64,000 nt of DNA from Paenibacillus pasadenensis (GTDB taxonomy: Bacteria > Bacillota > Bacilli > Paenibacillales > Paenibacillaceae): assembly GCF_023715725.1 (NCBI RefSeq), contig NZ_JAMBOT010000001.1, positions 558,001 through 622,000 of the forward strand. Reading direction: 5' to 3'. The translations under genes and the position numbers were made by a program. The notes beneath the pieces are model-generated. The model saw only the letters and a program-made list of their open reading frames with translations, had not been told where the DNA came from and ran no database searches. Shown piece after piece: positions 27,265 through 37,300 of this stretch (position 1 is the stretch's first letter; each line of letters begins with the position of its first letter).

Positions 27265-28170
27265 TTATCCTCTAAGCGCCCGTTCGATGACAGCCATGCG
27301 CACAGGCACGCCGTTTTGCATTTGCGGGAAAATCCGCGACTGCGGATGCTCCACCAGGTCTCCGTCAATCTCGACGTCCCGGTTTACCGGGGCCGGATGC
27401 ATAATAATCGCATGCGGAGCGAGCTTGGCCGCACGTTCAACCGTCAAGCCGTACTGAGTGCGGTAATCTTCGGCCGAGCGTATCATACCGCTCTCATGGC
27501 GCTCTAGCTGAACGCGGAGCATCATGATTACATCTGCCTTAAGCGCCTCGTCGATGCCGATGTAAGGCGCGTCCAGCTCATCTGCGCGCATATTATCCGG
27601 GGCGCAGAAGTGAACCTTGGCTCCCATCGCTTTAAGCCCCCACAGATTGGACCGGGCCACGCGGCTGTGCTTGATGTCGCCGACGATGGCTACGTTCAAG
27701 CCGCTCAGGCTACCAAATTGCTGGCGCATCGTGTACATGTCGAGCAGCGCCTGGGTTGGATGTTCATTGTTGCCGTCACCCGCATTAATGAGCGGGACGC
27801 GGATGCGCTCCGCCAGCTCCTGCAGCACGCCGGAGGGCTTAAGCCGGATAATGCCGGCGTCAATGCCCATCGATTCCAGCGTTTTGACTGTATCGTAAAT
27901 GGATTCGCCCTTTTGTACGCTGGAAACCGCTGCGCTAAAGTTAAGCACCTCGGCGCCCAGACGCTTCTCGGCCACTTCAAAGCTGAAGCGCGTACGCGTG
28001 CTGTTTTCAAAAAACATATTGGCGACAAACTTGCCCGGAAGCACCGGCTGAACCTTTTCCGTTTGCGCTTCCCAGTAAGCAGCGCGGGACAGGATGGCCT
28101 CGATCTCCTCGCGGTCCAGCTCTTTTAATCCGAGCAGGCTTTTGCGCTGCAGCTGCTGAATGGTTGACAT
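27265..28170 (-). CDS. pyrB: Aspartate carbamoyltransferase catalytic subunit
   Basis: A 301-residue enzyme that makes carbamoyl-aspartate. The carbamoyl phosphate site STRTRFSFE and the HPTQALLD motif are visible. No pyrI regulatory gene is nearby, as usual in Bacillota. ATG 28170 is chosen because GGGAGG lies 9 bases upstream inside the end of pyrR; the ATG at 28179 touches that site. Confidence 0.97.
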   Translation of the reverse strand: MSTIQQLQRKSLLGLKELDREEIEAILSRAAYWEAQTEKVQPVLPGKFVANMFFENSTRTRFSFEVAEKRLGAEVLNFSAAVSSVQKGESIYDTVKTLESMGIDAGIIRLKPSGVLQELAERIRVPLINAGDGNNEHPTQALLDMYTMRQQFGSLSGLNVAIVGDIKHSRVARSNLWGLKAMGAKVHFCAPDNMRADELDAPYIGIDEALKADVIMMLRVQLERHESGMIRSAEDYRTQYGLTVERAAKLAPHAIIMHPAPVNRDVEIDGDLVEHPQSRIFPQMQNGVPVRMAVIERALRG

Positions 28171-28175
28171 GTGAT

Positions 28176-28799
<624 letters not shown>

Positions 28800-28808
28800 T
28801 CAGCTGGG

Positions 28809-28848
28809 CAAAAAAAATCTCCCTGCTGAGTAGCTCAGCAAGGAGATA
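28809..28848 (-). terminator. pyr leader attenuation terminator
   Basis: The stem ATCTCC-TTGCTGAG / CTCAGCA-GGGAGAT with a short loop is followed by eight T on the minus strand, upstream of pyrR. Its place downstream of the PyrR site fits the regulated terminator of the pyr attenuator. Confidence 0.92.
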
Positions 28849-28995
28849 GGGGAAGGTACAAGCCGCGCGAAAACCAGGCCAGCTGGAAACGGATGCGCCA
28901 AGAGTGTTCCAGAGCGCAGTAATGCGACTTTGGAGAAAATCTTGGACCGCACTCCGTGCTGGTCAAAAAAGTTTTCGGACGACGGCTTGTCATCA

Positions 28996-29030
28996 CGCTA
29001 CCTTGCCAGCCTCTCTGGACTGAGTTAAAG
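28996..29030 (-). promoter_or_regulatory. PyrR-binding RNA element in the pyr leader
   Basis: The minus strand reads CAGTCCAGAGAGGCTGGCAA and then GG, which matches the known PyrR-binding loop consensus (CCAGAGAGGCTxGCAAGG). It lies about 25 bases after the predicted transcription start and about 150 bases before the leader terminator. With UMP, PyrR binding here should disrupt the antiterminator and let the terminator form. Confidence 0.93.
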
Positions 29031-29051
29031 GTACTGCCGTTATCGGTACTG

Positions 29052-29080
29052 ATTATCCCATGTGAGGTTAGTGAAGTCAA
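29052..29080 (-). promoter_or_regulatory. Sigma-A promoter of the pyr operon
   Basis: TTGACT (29080-29075) and GATAAT (29057-29052) are separated by 17 bases on the minus strand; transcription should start near 29045, just before the PyrR element. Confidence 0.85.
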
Positions 29081-29145
29081 CCCTATCTCGCAAGAAGTCA
29101 TGTTGTATATTTATTCATTATAATGAATGTTTATTTCGATGTAAA

Positions 29146-29177
29146 GAAAAAAAACCAGCCTTTAATAAGGCTGGTCC
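29146..29177 (-). terminator. Intrinsic terminator of dapL
   Basis: The stem ACCAGCCTT / AAGGCTGGT is followed by eight T on the minus strand, just after the dapL stop codon. It also isolates the pyr promoter from upstream transcription. Confidence 0.9.
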
Positions 29178-29188
29178 GTCCAATCAAG

Positions 29189-30424
29189 TTACAGGCTGAG
29201 CTTGCGGATGCGCTCAACTGCTTTTTCGGTATTTTCAAGGCTGCCAAACGCCGTCAGGCGGAAGTAGCCTTGGCCGCTGCGGCCGAAGCCGACGCCAGGC
29301 GTGCCGACAATGTTCGCTTCAGAAAGCAGCTTGTCGAAGAATGCCCAGGAATCAAGGCCGTTCGGCGTTTTGAGCCAAATGTAAGGCGCATTCACACCGC
29401 CGAAAACTTCGAGGCCAAGCGAGCGCAGACCGTCGCGGATAATGCCGGCGTTAGTCATGTAGTAGTCCACCAGGCTGCGAATTTGCGCTTTGCCTTCAGC
29501 AGAGTAGATCGCTTCCGCACCGCGCTGGGTTACGTAGGAAACGCCATTGAATTTCGTCGTGTGGCGGCGGTTCCACAGATCATTAATGATGACGGAGCTG
29601 CCGTCCTTGTCCAGCCCTTTCAGCTCGCGCGGCACGACCGTATACGCGCAGCGGATGCCGGTGAAGCCGGCCGTTTTGGAAAAGCTGCGGAATTCAATGG
29701 CAACTTCGCGCGCGCCTTCAACTTCATAAATGCTGTGAGGAACATCCTCTTCCGTAATAAACGCTTCATAAGCGGAGTCGAACAGGATCAGGCAGTTATT
29801 GTCACGCGCATAATCGACCCACACTTTAAGCTCGTCCTTCGTCAGCGTCATGCCGGTCGGGTTGTTCGGGTAACAAAGGTAAATCAGGTCTACCTTGCGG
29901 TCAGGCAGGGACGGCTTGAAGTTGTTCTCCGCCGTGCAGTCAAGATAAACGATATTTTCGTAACGTCCGATTTCGCTGTTGAACAGCCCGGATCTGCCGG
30001 CCATAACGTTGGTGTCAACATAAACCGGGTAAACCGGATCTTGAACGGCAACGATTGCATCCTGGCTGAAAATCTCCTGAATATTGCCAACGTCGCATTT
30101 GGAGCCGTCGCTGACAAACACTTCATTCGATTGAATATCGACGCCACGGGCCCTGTAGTCGTTTTCGATGATTGCATTCACCAGGAAGTCATAACCTTGC
30201 TCCGGGCCGTAACCGCGGAAAGTGCCCGGCACTGCCAGCTCGTCAACAGCAGCATGCATCGCTTTTGTTACTGCATCCGGCAGGCCGCGCGTTACGTCGC
30301 CAATGCCAAGGCTGATGATCTCGGCTTGCGGATTGTCTTGGATAAACTTGGTGCGGCGTTTAGCAATTTCGGAGAACAGGTAGCTTCCCTGAAGATTAAG
30401 GTAATTGGAATTAATGGAAGTCAT
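29189..30424 (-). CDS. dapL: LL-diaminopimelate aminotransferase
   Basis: A 411-residue class I/II PLP aminotransferase. The PLP lysine is Lys250 in [10 protein letters not shown], and NNPTG (187-191) and the Asp/Tyr of FDSAYE (216-221) are present. The N-terminus [11 protein letters not shown] is the hallmark of DapL, which converts tetrahydrodipicolinate directly to LL-DAP for lysine and peptidoglycan. ATG 30424 follows AAAGGTGA; the longer open frame to 30472 lacks a site. It sits between the pyr operon and the lspA unit and has terminators on both sides. Confidence 0.92.
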   Translation of the reverse strand: MTSINSNYLNLQGSYLFSEIAKRRTKFIQDNPQAEIISLGIGDVTRGLPDAVTKAMHAAVDELAVPGTFRGYGPEQGYDFLVNAIIENDYRARGVDIQSNEVFVSDGSKCDVGNIQEIFSQDAIVAVQDPVYPVYVDTNVMAGRSGLFNSEIGRYENIVYLDCTAENNFKPSLPDRKVDLIYLCYPNNPTGMTLTKDELKVWVDYARDNNCLILFDSAYEAFITEEDVPHSIYEVEGAREVAIEFRSFSKTAGFTGIRCAYTVVPRELKGLDKDGSSVIINDLWNRRHTTKFNGVSYVTQRGAEAIYSAEGKAQIRSLVDYYMTNAGIIRDGLRSLGLEVFGGVNAPYIWLKTPNGLDSWAFFDKLLSEANIVGTPGVGFGRSGQGYFRLTAFGSLENTEKAVERIRKLSL

Positions 30425-30452
30425 GGGTCGATTCACCTTTCTATGTCGAAGA

Positions 30453-30481
30453 TAAACCCGGGCGCGAAACACGCCCGGGTC
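30453..30481 (-). terminator. Candidate terminator upstream of dapL
   Basis: ACCCGGGCG and CGCCCGGGT form a perfect 9-bp GC-rich stem with a 7-base loop followed by TTTATC on the minus strand. It would end the lspA-pseudouridine synthase transcript, though it is 115 bases past the stop and has a short T run. Confidence 0.55.
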
Positions 30482-30595
30482 ATGTTACATCAAGCATAGC
30501 GCAGGCAAGCCCGCATGCTAATAGAGCATTGCGCGAAAAATTTGCATTCAGATGCAGCTTGCCCTTTCAAGCGACCCTTCCATACAATCCAGACT

Positions 30596-31570
30596 CTACC
30601 GGTTGCGCAGACTGGTTAGCACATGCTGCATATCCTCTGGAATAGGAGCCTCGAACTCAAGCCGCTCTCCTGTACGGGGATGCGTAAAGCCTAACAAGGC
30701 GGCATGCAGCGCCTGCCCGTTCAGCGCCACTGTTTTGTTGCGCCCGTATACCGGATCTCCGGCCAGCGGATGGCCGATGTATTTGAGATGAACGCGAATC
30801 TGATGCGTGCGTCCTGTCTCAAGCTGCAGCTCCACCAGCGTGTAATCGCCGATTCGCTCGATGACTTGAAAATGCGTTACAGCATGTTTGCTGCCCTTGG
30901 TCGTGACAGTGAACATTTTACGGTCCTTATCGTCCCGTCCGATCGGAGCATCAATCGTGCCGATATCGTGATGGAGATTATCATGCACAAGCGCGATGTA
31001 CTTGCGCGTTACGCTGTGCTCTTTAAGCTGCTCCGCCAGCGAAAGATGCGCCAGGTCATTTTTGGCCGCCATTAACAGGCCGGAGGTGTCCTTATCAATC
31101 CGGTGCACAATACCCGGACGCAGCACGCCGTTAATGCCCGACAAATCCTTGCAATGATGCATCAGAGCATTCACAACGGTGCCGCTGGAATGGCCCGGCG
31201 CAGGATGAACGACCATACCGCGCGGTTTATTGATCACGATTACGTCGCTGTCCTCATAAACGATATCCAGCGGGATTGGCTCCGGCACAATTTCGGCCGC
31301 TTCCGGCTCCGGAACCGCGACAGTCAGCTTGTCTCCTGCGGACAACTTGTAGTTGGCCTTGACGGTCCTTCCGCTTACTGTTGCCGCTCCCGAAACGATC
31401 CATTCCTGCACTTGAGTGCGAGAAATCGACGGATCAGCCAGTTTATCTGTAATAAATTTGTCAAGACGCTGGCCAGCTTCTACGCTGTCAATCGCCCATT
31501 CCAACGTATTGTCGTTCTCGGATTGTTCCGTTTCTATTGCATGGTCAACCTTTTTATCGTGAATAGTCAT
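30596..31570 (-). CDS. RluD-family 23S rRNA pseudouridine synthase
   Basis: A 324-residue RluA/RluD-type enzyme. An N-terminal S4 RNA-binding domain (about 35-95, RLDKFITDKL) is followed by the catalytic domain with HRIDKDTSGLL (156-166; catalytic Asp159). RIHLKYIGHPLAGDP-type motifs appear as VHLKYIGHPLAGDPVYG. It follows lspA by 3 bases, the same arrangement as lspA-ylyB in Bacillus, so this is the YlyB counterpart. Confidence 0.93.
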   Translation of the reverse strand: MTIHDKKVDHAIETEQSENDNTLEWAIDSVEAGQRLDKFITDKLADPSISRTQVQEWIVSGAATVSGRTVKANYKLSAGDKLTVAVPEPEAAEIVPEPIPLDIVYEDSDVIVINKPRGMVVHPAPGHSSGTVVNALMHHCKDLSGINGVLRPGIVHRIDKDTSGLLMAAKNDLAHLSLAEQLKEHSVTRKYIALVHDNLHHDIGTIDAPIGRDDKDRKMFTVTTKGSKHAVTHFQVIERIGDYTLVELQLETGRTHQIRVHLKYIGHPLAGDPVYGRNKTVALNGQALHAALLGFTHPRTGERLEFEAPIPEDMQHVLTSLRNR

Positions 31571-31573
31571 AAT

Positions 31574-32098
31574 TCAGTCCTCTGTATGAAGTATTTCTTT
31601 GGAGCCGCTCTGCTCTTCGCGCGCCGCTGCTTTGGCCCGGCGGTCTTCAATCAGCGTGTCCAAAATAATAAGCGCAACGCCAATTGTAATCGCCGTATCC
31701 GCCAAATTAAAAATAGCGAAGGAATACGAGCCAAAATTGAAGGAAAGGAAATCAACCACATGACCGTACATCATCCGGTCGATAAAATTGCCCAGCGCTC
31801 CTCCCAGCACAAGTCCAAGCCCTGTTAAAAGCCTTACGTTGCCGGATTTGCGCTGCTGATGGATGTACCAGATAATACCGGCAGCCACCAAAGGCGTAAT
31901 GATCAGGAAAAACGTCTGTTTACCCTCCAGCATGCTGAAAGCCGCGCCTGTATTGCGGATTGATGTAATAACGAAAAAATTACCGATTACTTTAATTTGC
32001 TCAAACAGCTCCAGCTTGTTAATAATAACCAGCTTGGCCAACTGGTCGATTAAGATGGCTGCAAAGGCCACCCAATAGGAATACCCCTTGATTCTCAA
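31574..32098 (-). CDS. lspA: Lipoprotein signal peptidase (signal peptidase II)
   Basis: A 174-residue membrane aspartic protease that cleaves lipoprotein signal peptides after lipidation. Four membrane segments are visible. Conserved boxes are DQLAKL (18-23), NTGAAFS, GNFIDRMMYGHVVDF (Asp116) and FNLADTAI (Asp134), the two catalytic aspartates. It is followed directly by the pseudouridine synthase gene. The window holds at least two predicted lipoproteins that need it. Confidence 0.96.
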   Translation of the reverse strand: MRIKGYSYWVAFAAILIDQLAKLVIINKLELFEQIKVIGNFFVITSIRNTGAAFSMLEGKQTFFLIITPLVAAGIIWYIHQQRKSGNVRLLTGLGLVLGGALGNFIDRMMYGHVVDFLSFNFGSYSFAIFNLADTAITIGVALIILDTLIEDRRAKAAAREEQSGSKEILHTED

Positions 32099-32393
32099 GC
32101 CCTTTCCCTCCTCGTCCGTCTCATTGTAGCATAACCGTTCCGGGCTCAGCCAGCTTGCTCCGCAACGTGTTTACGGCTGAATCAGACATGGGGTTCCAGC
32201 TTTAAATTCAGCATTTTGCTGGAATAACTGCTTCGTCTAGCCGCATTTTTCCGATTGAACGCTCCAACCGTATTCTCCGCCATTTCTTCCATAGAAGTCC
32301 ATCTGTAAAGGAAGCGTAATTCGTGAACACTACTTTCAGCAAAATAGAAATCTCCAGCCGCAGCAGCGGCTGCTGAAAGGTGAGTGCGACACG

Positions 32394-33095
32394 ATGCCTC
32401 TTTCCCAATCTTTTGTCGGACGGATGAAACAGCGCCTGCTGCATGAACGGGAGGAATTAGCCCTGCTTAAGCTGCAGTCCGAGCATGACGGCCTTCAATT
32501 TTCACTTCGCGACGAAACAGGCGAGCTTAGCACCATTGACAACCACCCTGCCGATGTTGCCACCGAAATGTTTGAGCGAGGAAAAGACTTGGCGCTCCAG
32601 GAGCAGATGGATCTCCATCGAGATCGGGTCGACGCTGCACTACAAGCCATTGAACATGGAAGCTACGGCTTATGCCTGGCTTGCGGTCAGGAAATTCCCG
32701 AACAGCGGCTCGAAGCACTGCCTGATACGCTTTACTGCGTGGATCATTCTCCCCGCCAGCATACGTCCCATCGCCGTCCGGCGGAGGAAGCGGTGCTTCT
32801 GCCGCCGTTTGGAGATTCCGACCGTGACGGCAAGGATGATCCCGGCTTTGACGGCGAGGATGCTTGGCAAGTTGTGGAGAGCTGGGGAAATTCGGATTCT
32901 CCGGCGTTCCAGGAGCATCCCGGCGACAATTACGGCCGGCTTGGCATCGAAGCGGATGAAAACGACGGATATGTTGAGGATATCGAAAGCTTCCTGGCTA
33001 CCGATATTACCGGCCGGCATGTAAGCGTGGTGCGCAACCGCGAATATAAGAGCTATATGGAGCGCGGGGACGGCGAGGAGCTCGGCGAAGAGTAG
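32394..33095 (+). CDS. DksA/TraR-type zinc finger protein (YteA/YlyA-like)
   Basis: A 233-residue protein. An N-terminal helical region is followed by the DksA/TraR finger CLACGQEIPEQRLEALPD...CVDH. Cys94, Cys97 and Cys115 are present, but the fourth ligand position is His118, so the finger is C3H rather than C4. The C-terminal 110 residues are acidic and matched only by YteA/YlyA-like proteins. Bacillus has ylyA between ileS and lspA, the same place, but here the gene is on the opposite strand. AAAGGTGAG precedes the ATG, with a small hairpin just upstream (32356-32373). Confidence 0.85.
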   Translation: MPLSQSFVGRMKQRLLHEREELALLKLQSEHDGLQFSLRDETGELSTIDNHPADVATEMFERGKDLALQEQMDLHRDRVDAALQAIEHGSYGLCLACGQEIPEQRLEALPDTLYCVDHSPRQHTSHRRPAEEAVLLPPFGDSDRDGKDDPGFDGEDAWQVVESWGNSDSPAFQEHPGDNYGRLGIEADENDGYVEDIESFLATDITGRHVSVVRNREYKSYMERGDGEELGEE

Positions 33096-33109
33096 ACGGG
33101 ACGCCGACT

Positions 33110-33439
33110 CTAATACTGCTTGCCATCCAGCTGAATCTGCACGATTCGGACGAGATCAGCAATGTAATCGCCGATTATCGGCAAGTTTAGCTGTCCAAGC
33201 GATTGTAAAACATATAAAATTGCTGTCGCAAAAAAAGCAAATCCGATTACTGAGCCGATGCCTCTGGCAACGCCGACCATCAGATTACGCCAAATTAGCT
33301 TGAACGGACGGTTCAGCAGCTCCACATACTCCGCCATTTGCGACTTCTCCAAATCGGCAGCGATCTTCTCCAGCCGATCCTGGAGCAGGCTCATTTGCTC
33401 ACGTTCGCTGACAGCCTCTCTTCGTCTGTCTTCGCCCAT
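33110..33439 (-). CDS. DUF5665-like small membrane protein
   Basis: A 109-residue protein with a charged coiled-coil-like N-terminus (about 1-45), one or two hydrophobic segments (about 54-80) and a short tail. It resembles DUF5665 proteins of spore formers, whose function is unknown. ATG 33439 is chosen because GGAGGTG lies 5 bases upstream. It converges with the DksA-like gene (14-base gap). Confidence 0.7.
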   Translation of the reverse strand: MGEDRRREAVSEREQMSLLQDRLEKIAADLEKSQMAEYVELLNRPFKLIWRNLMVGVARGIGSVIGFAFFATAILYVLQSLGQLNLPIIGDYIADLVRIVQIQLDGKQY

Positions 33440-33467
33440 CCCTGCACCTCCATTCACGTTCCCCGTC

Positions 33468-33521
33468 AAAAAAGCCCCCCGGCCTCCGCTTCATTTAGCG
33501 GATGGCCGACGAGGCTTTTTT
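33468..33521 (-). terminator. Intrinsic terminator
   Basis: Arms AGCC..CGTCGGCC..CCGC and GCGG..GGCC..GGCT close a stem followed by TTTTTT on the minus strand; it ends the upstream hypothetical gene 33599-34069. Confidence 0.8.
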
Positions 33522-33598
33522 GCTATCTGCTCCAGCCTAATGGCTAGTATGTCCGCAAAGTTCTGGATAATTCTTGCTAATAACAGGAGGAATAGCTG

Positions 33599-34069
33599 TT
33601 ATAGGTTTCGAATTTCCACGTATCTTTTACTCGTAACGGCTGCAACTGGTCCGCTTACGTCCGCTGTCATTTTTGCGTCAACCGAATACCAGATCGTTTC
33701 CGTGTATTCCATGGTGATAATAACGGTTCCTTCAGAAACATTTTGAGAATTTAAAATACTGAAAGTAGCAATTGCTTTGCCGACACAGCTATACAAATTA
33801 GGACAAGTAGACGTCTCAACTTGGAAGCCGGTTTCTCCTCCAGGAGAAATGATATGTTGTTCTTCACGGGGAAAGGGCGACTCGAAATCTCCAGTCAATG
33901 ATGTTGCCGCCAATGTAAAATTTCTAGTCTCGTTATATATGTTGAAACCAACTGAATTTAGCCTCGAGTAATTACTGCCCGCATGACTATTCTTTTTGAC
34001 CGGCTTGTAAAACAGACGCGCCACAATGATCAGCAATATAAACAAAATTAAAACCAATTCTGGTTTCAT
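33599..34069 (-). CDS. Membrane-anchored hypothetical protein
   Basis: A 156-residue protein with one N-terminal membrane helix (LVLILFILLIIVARLFY) and an external beta-rich domain containing two Cys (CPNLYSC) seven residues apart. I recognise no family. GGGAGGATTCAT precedes the ATG. AT-richer than the core genes, it sits between ileS and the DUF5665 gene as a single-gene unit with its own terminator. Confidence 0.65.
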   Translation of the reverse strand: MKPELVLILFILLIIVARLFYKPVKKNSHAGSNYSRLNSVGFNIYNETRNFTLAATSLTGDFESPFPREEQHIISPGGETGFQVETSTCPNLYSCVGKAIATFSILNSQNVSEGTVIITMEYTETIWYSVDAKMTADVSGPVAAVTSKRYVEIRNL

Positions 34070-34198
34070 ATGAATCCTCCCTATGCCTTTCTATTAACAG
34101 CATATGAGAGAATCTGTGAATGGTACGGGCATTACATTCTTTGTTACCTCCATAACCGAACCGAGATCTGTTAATGTTTTTCGTTTAGTCTTCCGGCA

Positions 34199-34248
34199 AT
34201 AAAAAGACGCCCTCGTCCCCTCTACAAACAGAGGAGCTGAGGACGCCT
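34199..34248 (-). terminator. Intrinsic terminator of ileS
   Basis: A two-part stem (GGCGTCCTC...GAGGGCGTC enclosing CCTCT...AGAGG) is followed by TTTTTATTG on the minus strand, about 65 bases after the ileS stop. Confidence 0.85.
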
Positions 34249-34310
34249 TATGTCTAGCTGCTAAAAGAAGGCGAAGCAAGAGCTGTGCAGCAGCATTTTC
34301 CCCGCTATTC

Positions 34311-37300
34311 TCAGCGGATCAGCAGCCCGAATTCACGCTCTCCCAGAGCCACGCGCTCCATGCCAGGCTCGCTGCCGAAGCTGACGCTGCTCAGCAAAAC
34401 GCTCTCCTGCAGCAGCGCATCATGCGTCTTAAGCGCTTCGGTAAGGCCGCTGTCCGTGTCCAGCACAAGATCAACGCGCTTCTCAATCGGCAGATCGAGC
34501 TTTTTGCGCGTATCCTGCACGGCGCGAATTACTTCGCGAACCCAGCCCTCCTGCTCCAGCTCCGGCGTAATATCCGTATTCAACGCTACGGTAAGACCGC
34601 CGCCGGATGCGGAAGCAAATCCGGCTTTAGCTTGTTTCTCGACGAGCAGCTCATCGAGCGCAACCGGCAGGTCTTCTCCGTCCGGCGTCGTGAATACAAA
34701 GCTGCCGGCCGTTACGATTGTACGCGCGCCTTCCGCATCGAGACCTTTCAGATAAGCTTGCACAGGTCCGACGTTTTTGCCGAATTTTTTGCCTGCAACC
34801 TTAAGATTGAGCTTCAGTGCAAAGTCGACAAATCCGCTGTCGGAATGCTCAACTACGATTGCCTTTACGTTGATCTCATCCTTGATGATCTCTTCGTAGT
34901 CGTCCAGCTTAAATTCTCCGCTGAGCGATACGATCAGCTCGGACAGGGGCTGGCGTGTCTTGATGCCCGTTTCGTTGCGCACGTTGCGTGCAAGCTCAAC
35001 AATCGTGCGAGCCGTCTCCATATCGCGCTCCAGCTCGGCATCAATTGCGGATTCGTCGGCAACAGGATAATCGGCGAGATGCACGCTGCCTGCCCCGCCC
35101 AGGTTGCCGTACACGTCCTCTGCGAGCAGCGGCGCATATGGCGCAATGAGGCGGGAAAGCGTCAGCAGCACGTCGCGCAGCGTGCAGTAAGCGTCCAGCT
35201 TGTCGTCCGTCAGGCCGCTTCCCCAGAAGCGGTCGCGGGAGCGGCGGATGTACCAATTGCTGAGCTCATCGACGAACGCCTCGATCGCTTTAGCGGAGTT
35301 AAGGAAATCCCAGCTCTCCAGGCCGCCGACAACCGTGCGCACAAGCGAATTCAGGCGGGATACGATCCAGCGGTCCAGCTTGACGGAAGAGACACGGCCT
35401 TCATGAGCCGCAGGATCGAAGCCGTCAATCGTTGCATACAGCGCAAAGAAAGCATGGGTGTTGACAATGGTGTCAATCACTTTGGATTTTGCTTCACCAA
35501 CGATGCCGCGCGAGAACTTTTTGCTGTTCCAAGGAGCGCTGTCAGCCAGCAACGCCCAACGGAAGGCGTCGGTGCCGTATTCGTTGATGATTTCCCACGG
35601 GTCGATAACATTACCCTTGGATTTACTCATCTTCTGGCCGCTCTCATCCAGGACGTGACCGGTAGAGATGACCGCTTTGTAAGGAGCTTTGCCGTTAAAC
35701 AGCGTTGAAACCGCCAGCAGGCTGAAGAACCAGCCGCGCGTCTGGTCAATGCCCTCACAGATAATGTCGGCCGGATACTGCTCCGCAAAACGGCCTTCAT
35801 TTTCAAAAGGATAATGCTGCTGGGCAAAAGGCATCGAGCCGCTGTCAAACCAGACGTCAATAACCTCCGGCGTACGCGTCATCTCCGCGCCTTCCGCAAA
35901 CGGGCTGCGCAGCTTCACTTCATCCACATACGGCTTGTGCAGCTCGAAGTCCTCTGGAAGCTCCGTTACAGAGCGCTCGCGCAGATCGGCCAGGCTCGAT
36001 GGAGCATATTCCTTGCCGGTCGCCTCGCACACCCATACGTTGAGCGGAGTTCCCCAGTAGCGGTTGCGGCTGATGTTCCAATCAACAAGATCCTCAAGGA
36101 ATTTTCCGAAGCGGCCTTCGCGGATGTGGCCCGGATACCAGTCAACGCCGTTGTTGTTCGCAATTAGCTGATCCTTAACTGCCGTCGTTTCGATGAACCA
36201 GCTTTCGGTCGCGTAATAGATGAGCGGCGATTTGCAGCGCCAGCAGAACGGGTAGCTGTGCTCGTATTTCTCTTTGGAGAAAAGCAGCCCTTTTTCGCTC
36301 AGCATTTTCACAATTTCAACGTCCACTTCGCCGTCCTTGACGAAACGTCCCGCCAAATCCGTTACTTCATCCACGTAACGCCCTTGGTTGTTAACGACGG
36401 CCAGCAGGCTGATGCCGTTTTTGCGGGCGGTTTTGTAGTCGTCGTCGCCGTGCGCCGGAGCGATGTGAACCATTCCCGTACCGCTCGTGTCGCTGACGAA
36501 GTCCGCGCCGATAACGACATGGCCCCGCTCGACCGGCACATAATTAAACGGCGCTTTATAGGCCAGGCCAACAAGCTCCGCGCCAAGCACGGTGCCGATG
36601 ATTTCCGGCTTCTCCTCGCCTTTAAATACGCTCTCGACAAGCGCTTCGGCAACAAAATACACCTCGCCGTCCCGTTTCACCTTGGCGTAAGTCAGCCCCG
36701 GATTGACTGCAATTGCTGTGTTTGCCGGGAGCGTCCAAGGAGTCGTCGTCCAAGCCAGCAGATTGCCTTCGCCGTTTTCAAGCGGAAACTTGGCTGTTGC
36801 GCTCAGATCCTTCACGTCCTCGTAGCCTTGAGCAACCTCATGGGAGCTGAGCGTTGTTTGGCAGCAAGGGCAGTAAGGGCTGACGCGGTGGCCGCGGTAC
36901 AGCAAACCTTTGGAATGGATCGTGGACAGAATATGCCATACGCTCTCGATATAGCTGTTTTTGAGCGTGATGTAAGGATCATTCATGTCGGTCCAGTAGC
37001 CGATCGCTTCCGTCAGCTCACGCCATTGGCGCTCATACTCAAACACGCTGTCCTTACATTTTTTTATGAAGGCTTCCACGCCGTAATTCTCGATTTCCTG
37101 TTTGCCGGAAATGCCTAGCTGTTTTTCGACGCCAAGCTCGACCGGCAGGCCATGCGTATCCCAGCCGGCTTTGCGCACGACGCGGTAACCTGACATTGTT
37201 TTGTAACGGCCGATAAAGTCCTTAATGACGCGGCCCAAAACATGCCCGATATGCGGCGCTCCGTTTGCGGTAGGCGGACCCTCGTAAAAAACAAAATTCG

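Noticed and set aside
28849..29101. Short minus-strand open frame in the pyr leader
   Set aside because: It covers the PyrR-binding element and leader terminator region, lacks a ribosome binding site, and is explained by the attenuator RNA.
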